Positions 13,594 through 25,322 are shown, counted from the stretch's first letter. The stretch is 64,000 nucleotides of DNA from Voacanga thouarsii (GCA_026120185.1 JANUWF010003366.1:1178001-1242000), one strand, 5' to 3'. The notes: generated by a model from the letters alone, not told the origin. Translations and numbers: made by a program.

Positions 13594-14756
13594 CTATAGG
13601 TTGGTGTCCGTGTTGCCTGGAAGTGAACCCGGTTGACGATCACCAAGAAGTTTGGCTGACTGTCTAATTTGTCCCTCAAGGTTGCACATGGACGCCTTTA
13701 AATATCTTGTGGTCGCATCGATCCCTTGGAACCGTGTTTTCGTTCTACTTACTAGTTTGGTGACCATTTCCTCCAAGGATGGTTTAGTTAGTGGGGCGTT
13801 GTACAGCAGTAGTGGTTGAGACCTTTGCATCTCGAAGTTTGAAGAAGCTTGCCGATGTTAGTTTTGATTGTTTCAAGAAAAGTTAGGGTGATTCCAACAA
13901 CCTGAGTTGTAAATATTACTATAAGGATTATTACTTTGCCGGTCATTACCTACAAACGTCGCTTATTCCAATAATTCTTGTGAAGACCCCATATTTTGGC
14001 ACTCGTGGTTTGGATGTCCTTTCCCACAAAAATCATAAGTCACACTTATTACCTGCCCTTGGGAAGGAGGCATTACCAATTAATCCATTTTCTGCGTGAG
14101 TGCTTCACCTTTGCCTCTAAGGCAGCCATTGCATCCACCTTATGTACTCCATGTACACGTACTCTAAATCATGAACTATCCCAGGTATAGTTATTCATAG
14201 CCAAATTTTCAATCAAATTAAATACCTTTTCTAGAGTTTTGGAATTGATGAAGCCTCCAGCATATGCATCAACTAATTGCCTCAAAGCAAAGCTTAACCC
14301 ATTGTGAAAGATCTCCATTTGCATTTCCTACTCAATTCCATGGTGAGAACATTTTCTCAGCAGCTCCTTAAACCTCTCCCAATACTCATAAAGGTTTTCA
14401 GTAGTAATGGATTTGGTGGGTAAAGATTTTAACCATTATTTTGCTCGATCTCTCAAGTAAAAAGGGAAGAGTCGTAGCTTGATGCCATCCTCAGAAACAC
14501 CAGTCATCTTAAATATGTCACTTATTTCTAGAAAGCTCGTAAGGTGGGCATTGGGATCTTACTTAGGTAAGTCATCAAATTGGACCATATTCTGGATCAT
14601 TTGGACAACATTGGGTTTTATCTCAAAATTATTGGTCTCTATCCTAGGTCGTGCAATACTAGAGCCCATACCTGAGATTGCTGGTTTTATAAAGTCATTC
14701 ATAACCTGCCTATTAGCTCCACCGTTACCACCATCGTTGGGCTGATTTACCTCCAT
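13594..14756 (-). pseudogene. Athila-like gag of Y, with stops
   Basis: Minus-strand reading starts near 14756 with a Gln/Asn/Gly-rich segment. A capsid-like core follows: 'MIQNMVQFDDLPK', 'LTSFLEISDIFKMTGV', 'IKLRLFPFYLRDRAK' and 'WLKSLPTKSITT', the hallmark run of Athila/Tat gag. The C-terminal part (13594-13830) has 'KPSLEEMVTKLVSRTK' and 'NLEGQIRQSAKLLGDR' plus 'GSLPGNTDTN', again standard for this clade. At least five stops interrupt it (for example after DDLPK and after RDRAK). The protein would form the virus-like particle. The usual pol continuation after the C-terminal motif is absent: the reading stops at 13594. Confidence 0.8.
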
Positions 14757-15085
14757 CGTTTTCCTTACCCATTCGCTTATAACCTTCTGGACTTTAGTAA
14801 GAGTTCTCTCGATTTTCAGATCAAGGTCGACTATCTCAACTTTGGATCATCTAGTTATAAACTAAGAGCAAGGTCTACATTAGACAGAAAATTTTTTAGA
14901 ATATAGAATTTACAAGTTAGACAGTTAGGCTATGTATACAACATATAGAGACATTAAAATACAAGTATACAAGAAAACAAAAGACAATACTTGGTCATAC
15001 AAGAAACATATATACACATTCACATATAAACATATTAATACATAAACAAGGTTAAATCAACAAAATCCCAGATTCCTTGATATTG

Positions 15086-15103
15086 TTCCCTGGCAACGGC
15101 ATG
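15086..15103 (-). other. Primer-binding site of Y (tRNA-Asp-like, decayed)
   Basis: On the minus strand, just inside the LTR end at 15111, the sequence reads TCATGCCGTTGCCAGGGAA. Plant Athila/Tat elements commonly use TGGCGCCGTTGCCGGGGA, complementary to the tRNA-Asp 3' end; this copy matches apart from a few substitutions. That family rule is from memory. Confidence 0.6.
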
Positions 15104-15110
15104 AAAAACT

Positions 15111-16632
15111 TGATGCGTTAATTTTGGGTGTATAAAATCATTAATTTTAAATCCATCCCTTAGTCAATTTTTAATTAAAATATTAATCCCAAAATATACA
15201 TGTGAGCAAGTATACTCATCACAAGCATAGTACAGGGAATTAACGAGTATCGGTCCTCAAATGAATAAGTATACACTAATCACTTTTCATTCATTATTTA
15301 ATCGACCCCAAATAAAGTGAGAAAAAATAAAAATAAAAATAAAGAAATATATACAACTCAAGGTTGTAGCTTTATGTAATTTAGACAAATATCCTAGAAA
15401 ACATGACAATGAACTAATTAGCAATTCTCTCAACTAATAATCATCATAACATCAAGAAGGAATATAAGGTAAAATTCAATCGTTTCACAAGTCATGATTC
15501 TACTTAGATAAATCCCACTCCATTTCCCAATCCATAGAATCCTATATTTTGATCAAATTAATAGATTTTCCAATTAAGCTAACATAACAAAAAACATGCA
15601 TTAAAATCAATTCTTTATAAAGATGAAATTAGCAAATAGCCCTTTGCTCGCGGTGAAATCAACTAATCTTTGATTACTTAGCCCTATAACCTTGACTTTA
15701 TCGTTTAAGTCCATCAAGATTAGACAAATATGAAATCAATGCAATGAAACTCCTAACATCGTCGTCTCATGTCAATTAGAAGAACTCACATCAATAACTA
15801 ATGAAATCAAGTAACCAAACAACAAAAATAACAAAGACTATCAAATAACTAAATTAACAAAAAATCATGAATCCTAAAATACTGTTAAATTACAATAAAA
15901 ATATTAAATACATCATTGCTAAAGAAAAATAAGACAAAGAGAAAAGAAAGCACTCATAGACAAGCCTCTTTCTTCTTCCTTGAAGACTCCATTGAACAAT
16001 CCTCCTTTATTTGGGTGAACACCTCCTTCAATAAGAGATTCAGAATTTGTGTCCTTTAATTCTCTATGTTGTATATATCCAATCCTTGTGTTCTCTTGTG
16101 CTTTTATAGGTCTCTTGGATACCAATTTCATAATTGAGGAAATCTTGGCTAAGTAGTATTAGGAAAATACCAAAATAATTGGATAAGCCCTAATTCCGTA
16201 TATAGAATTTTCGCTTCCAGAGCATACCTGGCGCCGGGTATCTTCGACCCACCTGGCGCCAGGTGCACTCTGTTCTTCTCCTATTTTTGCTTTGTTTTTT
16301 GCTGTTCCTCCTTGGCAGATAGACTGCACTGAGTGCCAGGTGCACTTGCCAGACCTGGCGCCAAGTCTGTTCTAGAATTTCCCTTGAAGTTGTCTCATTT
16401 TCTTGCATTGGAGCAGAATAGACCCGACGCCTAGTCTATTGGTTACGTCTGGTGCCAGGTCTATTCTGGTTTTGTATACTTTCTGCTCGATTTTAACTTC
16501 AATCTGTACATGTTTGCCAAAAACATTTTTTACAAGTTAAATGTCAAATCAGAAGGAATATGCCAAGTTATTACAACAAATGTACCTTAAAATAACCAAA
16601 ATAACTAGGAAAAGAATGGTGATTTTAACCCA
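15111..16632 (-). repeat. 5' LTR of Y
   Basis: Runs on the plus strand from 'tgatgcgttaattttggg' to 'gattttaaccca', then the GTACA duplication. The last few bases differ from the other LTR, which ends 'cctatca'. A perfect 14 bp palindrome ACCTGGCGCCAGGT lies at 16251-16264, amid four related copies between 16226 and 16460. ORFs at 15919-16131 and 16190-16408 fall inside the LTR and are not taken as genes. Confidence 0.88.
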
Positions 16633-16637
16633 GTACA

Positions 16638-17284
16638 TGTGATTGCCCAAGATTGAATAATCAAGAAAGAATGATTGATTTGCAACAAGATAATGCAATT
16701 CCATATGAACATTGTAGTGGTTATGGTATAACTCATTTGATTATCATTAGAAGTACTTTAAGGAGCAATTTAGCCAATTAAACAAAATATTTGAGTTGGG
16801 AACGAAATAATATGACAAAAAACAAAGAGCTAGGGTGGAGTAGCCAAGAGAGGCAAGAAACGAAGAAGAATTTGAAAAGAATAGGTAAAATAAAACTCAT
16901 GAATTTGAGAACAAGAAGAAGCTAGAAAGGGATGCTAATTGCCAAAAATTGTTTGAAGAAGTTAATAAAAATGTTGATGAGATAGATAAGTAGCATAATG
17001 GTGATGAAGTTGATATGGAACAATTAGGTTCAACAAATGAGGTGACTAAGGAGTTCTACAATATACTATTTATTCTAGATGAAGAGTCACATCTATTAGG
17101 TGTGTTGGAGGAAAATAAGCAAGAAGAAATTGAACAAAATAATGTAGAATTTGTTGAAGGAGGTGGAGAAGGAGAAAATGCATGCTATGAATGAGGGTCC
17201 AAAGAATGCTTCAAATACTTATAAAGTGGGAAAGAGCTCGCATCAACAAGAGGAGAAGAGGTGGTACAAGAATAAATAAGGAGT
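16638..17284 (+). pseudogene. X gag/leader-to-protease remnant, right of Y
   Basis: Continues X after removal of Y. The first codons complete the second zinc-knuckle-like motif (C-D-C-P). What follows is Lys/Glu/Asn-rich sequence with many stops that leads into the protease remnant at 17285. No further domain is recognisable. Confidence 0.55.
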
Positions 17285-17955
17285 GTGATTAGTGATAACG
17301 AGCCATCTAGTTCAACAATGCAAAGAGATACCAAATTTAGTGGAGAAAATAGAGTGAATAGAAAAGATAGGGTTACACTTGGGAAGCCATGCATATTGGT
17401 TGGTGTTATGAGGGATGTTGCCGAAGCTAGTATGGTTGAAAAAAAAGAGAATTTACAAAAGGATAACATTTTCTATTCAAGGTGTCAAATTAAACAAAAA
17501 CCATGTAGATTGATTATTGGTGGGGAGAGTTGTAAGAATGTGATTAGTGCGACATTGATGGTGGAATTGGGAATAGAAACCTTGAAACACCTTAAGCCTT
17601 ACAAGTTTCAATGGTTGAATAATTGTAGTGAGGTAAAGGTGAACAAACAAGTTAAGGTTGCATTGGTCATGGGGATTATAAAGATGAGATTATGTTTGTT
17701 GTTTTTTCTATGCATGTTGGGCATTTATTATTGGGAAGACCTTGTCTATATAATAGGGATGTGATTCACAATAGAAGGCAAAATACCTATTTCTTGTGTA
17801 AAGAAGGATGGAAATTTACACTTTGCCCTATGTCCCCTAGTGAGGTATTGATAAATCAAAATATTTTAAGAAAGGAAGATAAAAAGAAAGAGAAGAAAAA
17901 GAGAGGGCAAAACAAGAGCAAGAGAGAAAAGCAAAAGAGGATAAAGAGAAAATAG
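17285..17955 (+). pseudogene. Ty3/gypsy aspartic protease remnant of X
   Basis: The 159-codon frame contains 'NIFYSRCQIKQKPCRLII', then 'SCKNVISATLMVELGIETLK' and 'PYKFQWLNNCSEVKVNKQVK', the retropepsin region common to many plant gypsy elements. The catalytic motif, normally a DGGS-type triad after LII, reads GGES, so the active-site Asp is missing. A frameshift near 17690 moves the reading into 'MHVGHLLLGRPCLYNRDVIH' (17692 onward), the second half of the protease. A Lys/Glu-rich tail follows until C2 interrupts X at 18074. The enzyme would have cut Gag-Pol; this copy is dead. Confidence 0.8.
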
Positions 17956-18073
17956 AGCTTCAAATACAAATACAACCAAAAGAGAAGAGTATGAAAAAAG
18001 AGGGCCGAGGCAAAATGAGAGGAAAAATGTAGGTTGTGAAGAGAGAAAATAACTAAGTTGGTGAGGTCCAAAG

Positions 18074-19855
18074 TGAAGGCATGAAAAATGGAAAACATAG
18101 GGCATATAGCGGAAGCGAAAAACAAAAACTGGAAAAAACTGAAGAACAGGAAACTCCGAACAGAGCAAGCGCCGGCTCCAGCAACCTTAGCCAGCACCGA
18201 TCGTGCTCTGTACGGATTCTGAGATTAAAAAAAATACCTCTTTTCCTCCTTCTTAGAATTGGCTGGACTGGAATGTGTGCAACCGGGGTAGGTACGCTGG
18301 TGGAAACCTCTGGTGCGATTCCTGCAAGTCTCCTACTCCGTCTTTGCATGTAGGTAAATGCTAAACTCTCGATCTTCTAGTATATAGCCGGCCTAATTCC
18401 GTTTGGTGAACAACTCTCAGACTAAGGATCCTTTTCTAAGGAGAGAGAGAGAGAGAGACATCCTCTTTCTTCACAGAGAAGAGGCAGTGATCAAAATAAC
18501 ATTATTTCAAATCCTCTTGTTTAACCTAAATAAAACCCTAGGTTAAACTGGACGGGGTCATTGGACTCTTAGTTTAGCCTTTTGGGCTTAATTAATTATT
18601 CTAATTAGTACCACATAAATAGCCTAATTAATAATTAATTTTTCCAGCCCAAATAAACAAGTCCAGTTAATAAGCCTATATTAGTTTAGTCTCAGGTTAA
18701 TTTTTAATTATTCAAACTAGGCCAAAGCCCTGAATAATTAATTAACCCACCAAACTAATTTAATTAATTCTCTCTCCATGGACCTTTATTTTATTCTAGC
18801 CCAACAATTAAATTAGGCTACTTAAATAAAATAAATTCTATTTAATTTAAGATCAATTCTTTAGCCCATATTTAATTAGGACTCACAGTCTATACTGGGG
18901 ACTAAAAGACACACCGCCTTGACTACTAAAATGACCAAAATACCCTTGCCATATAAATAGCTGTATTTTGCATTTTAAATATTTTCTAATATCACCATAA
19001 GGAAATATTGACCCCAAGGACAATGCTGCATTAGCAAAGTCTCTGACCTACAGGTGTAATGACTAAAATACCCCTCTATACATCGCCATACATTTAGAGA
19101 GGAATAAGTGTACTAACACCTTTCTAAATGACATCTACAATTCTTAGGCTTCTAATCCAATGATCCACAACTTCCCGGATTGTTTTTGCTTTCCAAAAGA
19201 GTTACCCTAAAGTAAATATCCAAGTTATGTTTCCGAGGGCCCTAGATATTTAGATCATTCAGACAACCACAAGGGGCGATATAGTATAGAAACTATCTTG
19301 TACAAGTCTGTCTTAACTAACTAGTCACACATACCCAACATACAAGTATATTGGCCCTACGATGTAACCTCAACTATAGCATATCAAAGTACACGCTTCC
19401 AACTTCGTCAAAACCACCAACTTATACTCAAGACGTAGAGTACTAGTCCACGCTGTAGCAGTAGTAGTCTAGGTTTCTACCATATAGTACTTTGAAGAAA
19501 CCACTACTACAGGTTCTGTTCTACATATTCGAAATACGCTTATGTCATGAAGTGAGTGGACTACTCATTGTCTAAAGATAAGCCATTCCCCATTTGGAAT
19601 TCACAACATAATAACCTAAACATGATAAGATTCTCATTCTCATCAATCGATTAAGAACGAATATTTATGTGTTAAGTAACCCGTGATTCATACCTTACTG
19701 TGAAATACCTCCATTCACATGGACCACTTACTTAAACACAATAGGTCTTTTCCAAACAAGTCAAATTCACAAATAATTTCTGAAAATAAAATCTTTTATT
19801 AAGACATTTGATATTTACATCAGAAACCTAGTCTAAGAGGGTATATTCCCCAATA
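18074..19855 (-). repeat. 3' LTR of C2
   Basis: Plus-strand ends are 'tgaaggcatgaaaaatgg' and 'gtatattccccaata' (minus start TATTGGGG instead of TGTTGGG). It is about 50 bp longer than the other LTR, mainly because of an extra block near 18730-18810. It has a short (GA)n run near 18440 and a GC-rich 'gcgccggctcc' module near 18170. Confidence 0.9.
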
Positions 19856-19866
19856 ATCCCCCACTT
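19856..19866 (-). other. Polypurine tract of C2
   Basis: The minus strand reads AAGTGGGGGAT directly before the 3' LTR. This is the primer for plus-strand DNA synthesis. Confidence 0.75.
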
Positions 19867-19877
19867 GCACTCTAAGA

Positions 19878-21268
19878 CTAATTAAGTCCGTAGGTGCCCA
19901 CCCCCATGGCGTCTATATGTCTTTTGAATACTCTTTCAGCCAAAGGATTGGTGAATGGATCAGCTAGATTGTTCTCGGAGGTAATCTGTTCCACCACGAC
20001 TTCCCATCTCTGGATGAAATCCCAGATCAGGTGGTACTTCCTCTCGATGTGCTTCCCCTTCTTGTGGTTCATGAGTTCTTTAGATTGTGATACTGCTACA
20101 GTGTTGTTGCAATACATCACAATCGGTCGTCCATGTGTGGCATGACTCTAAGTTCTGGAAGGAACTTCTAGAGCCAAACTGCTTCCTTAGATGCCTCTGA
20201 AGCTGCCACATATTCAGCTTCTATGGTTGATTCAGCTATGCAAGATGGCTTGATACTCCTCCATGAAATAGCTCCTCCAGAAAAGGTGAAGATATATCCA
20301 CTAGTGGATTTTCTCTCATCCTTATCCGCCTGGAAGTCTGAGTCTGTGTATCCTATAGGAACTAAGTCATCAGCCCTGTAAACCAGCATGTAATCTCTTA
20401 TTCCCTTGAGGTACTTGAGAATATGCTTTACTGCTTGCCAATGAACCTTCCCATGCTTTGACTGATATCTTCTCACTAGGCCTACGACAAAGCAGATATC
20501 TGGCCTAGTACACAGTATGGCGTACATGAGACTTCCCACAGTTAAAGCGTAGAGAATCCTACTCATTCTGTCCTTTTCTTCGTGAGACTTAGGATAGTCC
20601 CTTGAAGAAAATAACAACCTATATCTGCAAAGAATTAGAGCTCCCTTACATGAGTCCATGCTATACCTGGCCAGCATCTTGTCAATATATGCCGCTTGGG
20701 ATAATCCTAACATTCTCTGCTTCCTATTTCTAAGAAGTCTAATCCCGAGAATGTAGCTGGCTTCTCCCAAGTCCTTCATACTAAATTGACTAGACAGCCA
20801 AACCTTTGTAAATGACAATAACCCTACATTATTTCCAATGAGTAGAATGTCATCCACATACAAGACAAGGAAAATCACATTAATACCTTCAAGTTTCCTG
20901 TACACGCATGGTTCATCCTCGTTTCGAATAAAACCATAAGACTTTATAGTCTCGTCAAAATGGATGTTCCATGCTCTCGATGCCTGCTTATGTCCATAAA
21001 TGGACTTCTTAAGCTTGCAAACCATATGTTCTTGGCCTTCAGCAATAAAACCTTTCGGTTGGGACATATAGATGTCTTTGCTAAGATGGCCATTTAAAAA
21101 TTCCGTCTTGACATCCATTTGCCATATTTCGTAGTCATAATGACATGCAATGGCAAGGTGGATACAGATGGATTTAAGTATGGCAACTAGCGAAAATGTT
21201 TTCTCATAATCGATTCCCTTTTTCTGAGTATACCCTTTTGCCACAAGCCTAGCTTTGAAGGTTTCCAC
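19878..21268 (-). pseudogene. C2 reverse transcriptase-RNase H
   Basis: The 366-codon frame 21268-20168 starts within the fingers domain ('FKARLVAKGYTQKKGIDYEK'). It carries the copia RT core 'WQMDVKTEFLNGHL' and the catalytic 'LYVDDILLIGN', then 'TRPDICFVVGLV' and RNase H with 'TDSDFQADKDERKSTSGY' and 'STIEAEYVAASEASKEAVWL'. The frame is lost just after that and resumes at 20120-19878 ('MMYCNNTVAVSQSKELMNHK', 'ITSENNLADPFTNPL'), the standard RNase H C-terminus. The RT catalytic residues are intact. It acts in the virus-like particle, copying the element RNA. Sequence upstream of 21268 to the integrase is frameshifted. Confidence 0.9.
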
Positions 21269-21390
21269 CTTCCTATCTACTCTTCTCTTTCTCTTGTATA
21301 CCTATTTACACCCAATGGGTTTTATTCCTTCAGGTGAAGCTACAAGATCCCAAACTTGATTGAGGTACATAGACTCCATCTTGACTTTCA

Positions 21391-22650
21391 TTACTTCATG
21401 CCATAGGTTTGCATCGGCATCAGCAATAGCCTCCTCATATCTAGTGGTGTCTTATTCTTGATGGTTGCAGACCAACTCAAAAGCTTCTCCAGTCCATCTC
21501 TCCGGAACCCTAGACATTTTCCCACTACGACGAGGCTCCATTTGTACAAGGTCTTGAGGCTGTGCCTCTTCTTGTTCCACAATCGGGTCAGAAAAAGTTG
21601 CTTCTGAAAATAACTTCTCCTCCAATTCCAACCTGTCCCTTTTGGATAGCCAACAAAATAGCATAATTTTGATATTGGTTTCAACTTGTCTCCATTGACC
21701 AGTATATAAGTTGGACAACCCCATATCCTGAGATGATTTAGACTTGGCTTACGCCCTGTCCACATCTCATATGGAGTCCTAGGTACTGACTTGGAAGGCA
21801 CCAAGTTCAGAATGTATGCCGCTGTTTCCAGAGCATATCCCCAAAAAGACACTGGAAGAGTAGCATGAGACATCATGCTTCGAACCATTTCCATCAATGT
21901 CCTATTCCTTCTCTCAGCTACTCCATTCTGCTGGGGTGTCCTCGGCACAGAGAGCTGGGATACTATCCCATGATGTACCATGTAGTCCTTGAATTCACCT
22001 AGGAGGTACTCTCCACCACAATCCGATCGTAAGGTCTTGATCAATTTACCTGTCCGTTGCTCCATTTCAGCATTAAACTCTTCGACCTTGTCAAAAGAGT
22101 CAGACTTACGTCTCATCAGGTAAACATAGCCAAACCTTGTACAGTCATCCATGAAAGTGATGAAGTACTCAAAACCTCCTTTAGCTGGTATAGACAAGGG
22201 ACCACACACATCAGTGTAAACAAGACTCAATACCTCCTTGGCTCTATCCTCCTTAGGTGTAAATGACCTTTTGGTCATCTTTCTCATTAGGCAGGACTCA
22301 CACTGAGGCCAATTTTTCAATCTCAATGAGCCCAAGGGCCCATCATGGATCAATCTCTGAATCCTGGTTGAGTTGATATGACCCAACCTTAGATGCCAAA
22401 GATAAAAGTCGTTGACGTTGGTCTTTCTCTTCGTTGTTAAAGGTTCATATTGAGCGTTATTTAATTGATTGTTAATAGGGTTTAAGAAAAAAAGATTCCC
22501 ATACATGTGCCCAGTGCATAAAATTTCTCCATCTCTACTGATAGAAATGCCAGAATGGAAAGATACAGAATATCCTTGATTTATTAGTTTCATAGTTGAA
22601 ATCAAATTCTGTTGAAATCCAGGTACATATAAAATAACTTTCAAAACCAC
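21391..22650 (-). pseudogene. C2 integrase (with C-terminal frameshift)
   Basis: The frame begins at the end of the protease domain ('[20 protein letters not shown]', 22640 region). An HHCC zinc domain ('[10 protein letters not shown]' and '[12 protein letters not shown]') and the DDE core follow: 'YTDVCGPL', 'LRSDCGGEY' and '[14 protein letters not shown]', all three acidic residues present. '[10 protein letters not shown]' and '[12 protein letters not shown]' mark the end of the conserved region. A frameshift near 21620-21630 moves the reading into 21724-21452, an acidic linker ('[14 protein letters not shown]') that normally joins integrase to RT. Integrase inserts the cDNA into the genome. 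Confidence 0.9.
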
Positions 22651-22699
22651 TATTCAATTATAATAAAAAACAAGATTCAGTCTCCCACTGCAAGGGCCT

Positions 22700-22869
22700 A
22701 AACTTGTGCTCTATTTCCCACATGTAGTCCATGTTTACCCTTCTAGAGTTTTCTAATCTTCCTAAACCCCTGCAAGGAGTTACAGATGTGATCAGTGGCT
22801 CTTGAATCAACAATCCAAGTGGAAGTTGATCCAACCATTGATATAGACTCTTGATAGAAAACATTACCT
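22700..22869 (-). pseudogene. C2 protease remnant
   Basis: On the minus strand, 22860-22740 reads 'ESISMVGSTSTWIVDSRATD' followed by 'HICNSLQGFRK'. Copia proteases have Asp-Ser-Gly-Ala at the active site; here Gly is replaced by Arg. A stop follows within ten codons, and another frame overlaps at 22864-22658. The segment lies in the usual place between the gag zinc knuckle and the integrase. Confidence 0.75.
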
Positions 22870-23672
22870 GCGGGGTTTTTCTTGGCTTGAAGATCTGGAC
22901 ATTCCTTTTTCCAGTATCCCTTCAGTCCACATTTAAAGCACTTGCCTTTAGGTATGTCTTTGGGCTGGGTCTTGGGCTAGGCCGCTGCGTTCCCCTTCTT
23001 CTTCTTAAACTTCTTGGGCTTGGCCCTAGTTCTAGAAGATGAAGCCTTGGCAATCATAGCCTTTGATTGTGGTTTCATGACCTTCTCTGCCATTTGGAGC
23101 TCCATCATTAACTCAGTTAAACTCATGTTTAACTTGTTCATGTTGTAATTCAACTTGAACTGAGTAAAGGAACCCGATAGAGATTCAAGAATCATATCCA
23201 CTGCGCTCTCGGGGTCAATAACAGCCCCTAAGATTTCTACCTTCTCGAAAGCAGCAATCATCTTGAGCATATTTTCTCTGACTGATGCTCCCTCAGCTAT
23301 CTTAATGTTTATAATAGTTCGAAGAGCCTCCTGCCTTGCGGACTTACTTTTATCCATGAACATCATGCCTAATGATTGAGTTATATCATACATAATGGTC
23401 ATGTGCTCATCTTTGGACTGGAGCACATTAGACATGGAGGCCAACATGTAACAACGAGCTATCTCGTCGGCCTTCTTCCATGCTTTCTCAACCTCACGCT
23501 CTTCGGCAGTGGAACCTTCCCCAACAACAGGGCAGGTTTCATAAAGGACATACTTATACTCTTCCGCTGTGAGTATTATGTCCAGGTTCCTCTTTCAGTC
23601 CACATAGCTTAGTCCCGCTAGCTTATTCTCTCGGAGAATAATGGCCAATGGACTAAAAGAACCTCCTACCAT
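22870..23672 (-). pseudogene. C2 gag (UBN2-type) with zinc knuckle
   Basis: ATG at 23672 gives 'MVGGSFSPLAIILRENKLAG', a typical copia gag start. A TGA near 23600 sits where the family has Trp. The main frame (23447-22977) has 'AVDMILESLSGSFTQFKLNY' and a basic tail 'TRAKPKKFKKKKG', then a TAG. In the same frame beyond it is a zinc knuckle, CFKC-GLKG-Y-WKKE-C, with Tyr in place of the zinc-binding His. Gag would package the RNA. Two stops plus the lost His make it non-functional. Confidence 0.85.
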
Positions 23673-25322
23673 TTCTGAAAAATTAAAAAATAAAAGAAAA
23701 TGATTCAGTTTGTGAAAACAAAACAAATGTGTGCACTTTGTCTTTATTATTAAAACTGATAATAATCAATTTGGCTCTTAGAAAAACTGGCATAGCTTCT
23801 TAGGAAGATTAACAGTTCCCTAAGATAAGTGTGTTAATCACCACAAATTAATTTCCCTTCTAGGTAATGATCTAAAAGATAACTCCATCGAGGGGATGGC
23901 CGTTTCCTCTCATTTTCTATGGACATTCCTCGTACTATGACCTCCAACGAGGGGCTGGCCGATCATAGTACGTGCCCCGGGTTATTAATTACCCCTCTAT
24001 TAGATCTAGATCCTTGTGGTATCCCCATCCTATACAGGTTCACTTCCAAGATGACGCGATAGGACCCACAATCTCTAATGAGGATCGTAATAGAAGCCAT
24101 AAGGCCGTTGGAACCCCTCTCCCACTTAGTTTTTTAATACAATGGTTTTCTAAAAAATATCCTTTTAAAATTTTCCATTAAGTTTTTCCCTTAGCTCAAA
24201 AAAAAAAAAAAATGTCTAAGTCCATAAAAATCTCTATGTCAAGGTTTATATCCTTTGAGAATTTTTCCCATGGACTAATTTTATTTAAGTTAAAAACTTA
24301 ATGCTTTCAAAAATTTCCCAATTAAAACTTTCTAAAGACTTTGGTCTCAAGTTTATTTGATAAAATAATTTTCTTGTGCCAAAAAATTAAAACAAAATGG
24401 CTTTTTATTTTAACTTACAAAAATATCTAAATCCAATATATTTTCTATGTCAATGATTAAATCCTTTGAGAAAATATCTAAGGATTAATTTTTGATCAAG
24501 TTAAAATAACCATTGAATTTGTAGAAAAATATTTTCCTTGTCAAAAACATTCCAAAGAATTTGGTCTTTGAGAAAACATGCACATAGATACATAAAAAAA
24601 ATAGCATGCTAGAAAATAGTAGACATTTTCAAGCTCTTCTATTTTTTAAATCTAAGTTCCCAGATAATAGAATTAAACACGTTAATTAATTAATTATCTT
24701 ATTTAATCCTAAAATCCCTTACTAATATTTTCATGGAAAAATATTCCTTGAATATTAACTACTGCAAGATATTAACTTCGCCAGGTATGGACTCCAAAAC
24801 TAAAAGAAATTGCAAGAAAAATTACAAGGAAAATATTAAAAAATTTCTCCTTGGTCCACTGCACCTGCCACACTAGATCAAGCACCCATCTACTATGTGG
24901 TCCACTGCACCCGCTGCACAGAACCAGGACCCTCGGGTGACCCGTGCGCAGATCGGATTCCAGACCCTAGCCAGCGCTGATTTTGGTCTGGACGGCTCTT
25001 CCTACAAATTTTTTTTTTTTTCGAATTTCCTCTGCAAATTTTCTCTGTTTTCTTCTCAACTTCTGGCACCATTGGCTCTTCGATTTCAATCCAAATATAA
25101 TGAAATCAACCAAAACCAACAATCGCCTATACCTATAAACATTGGGCTTACATGATTTACTAAGAAAAATAATAAATTACAAATCTCCTATACCTCCACC
25201 CACGAGGTTTAACAGTGAATCTATCCATACCAAAACAGCAGAGGATCACGGTTTAATCACACATATGTATCCAGTTTTATTCATCTAGATGCATGCTTCC
25301 TATATTTTCACAAAACCTTTAT
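23673..25322 (-). other. Leader of C2 between primer site and gag
   Basis: 1.65 kb without a credible ORF. It contains a paired 20 bp direct repeat (23883-23902 and 23942-23961) and a perfect 10 bp inverted repeat (23931-23940 with 23963-23972), listed separately. The rest is A/T-rich. Near 24895-25000 is a GC-rich block with 'ccagcgctgattttgg', similar to modules in the LTRs. Confidence 0.6.
23883..23972 (-). promoter_or_regulatory. Candidate RNA stem-loop in the C2 leader
   Basis: CGTACTATGA (23931-23940) and TCATAGTACG (23963-23972) are perfect complements enclosing a 22-base loop. The loop holds CGAGGGGCTGGCCG, which is also present as CGAGGGGATGGCCG at 23889-23902; 18 of 20 bases match between the two repeats. 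It lies 210-300 bases upstream of the gag start, where retroelement dimerisation or packaging signals often sit. The role is inferred. Confidence 0.45.

Larger units (their letters stand above)
8218..16632 (-). mobile_element. Non-autonomous gypsy element Y (Athila-like gag, no pol)
   Basis: The element is 8.4 kb with two LTRs of about 1.5 kb in direct repeat, flanked by the 5 bp duplication GTACA at 8213-8217 and 16633-16637. Read on the minus strand the order is 5' LTR, tRNA-Asp-like primer site, gag, spacer, PF20167-like ORF, polypurine tract, 3' LTR. No protease, reverse transcriptase, RNase H or integrase could be found in the 5.4 kb interior. Gag and the second ORF resemble those of Athila/Tat-clade elements, so mobilisation would have depended on a partner element. 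Confidence 0.85.

Noticed and set aside
17856..18197. Phe/Leu-rich minus-strand ORFs
   Set aside because: Complement of the Lys/Glu-rich tail of the X protease region and the start of the C2 LTR; low complexity.
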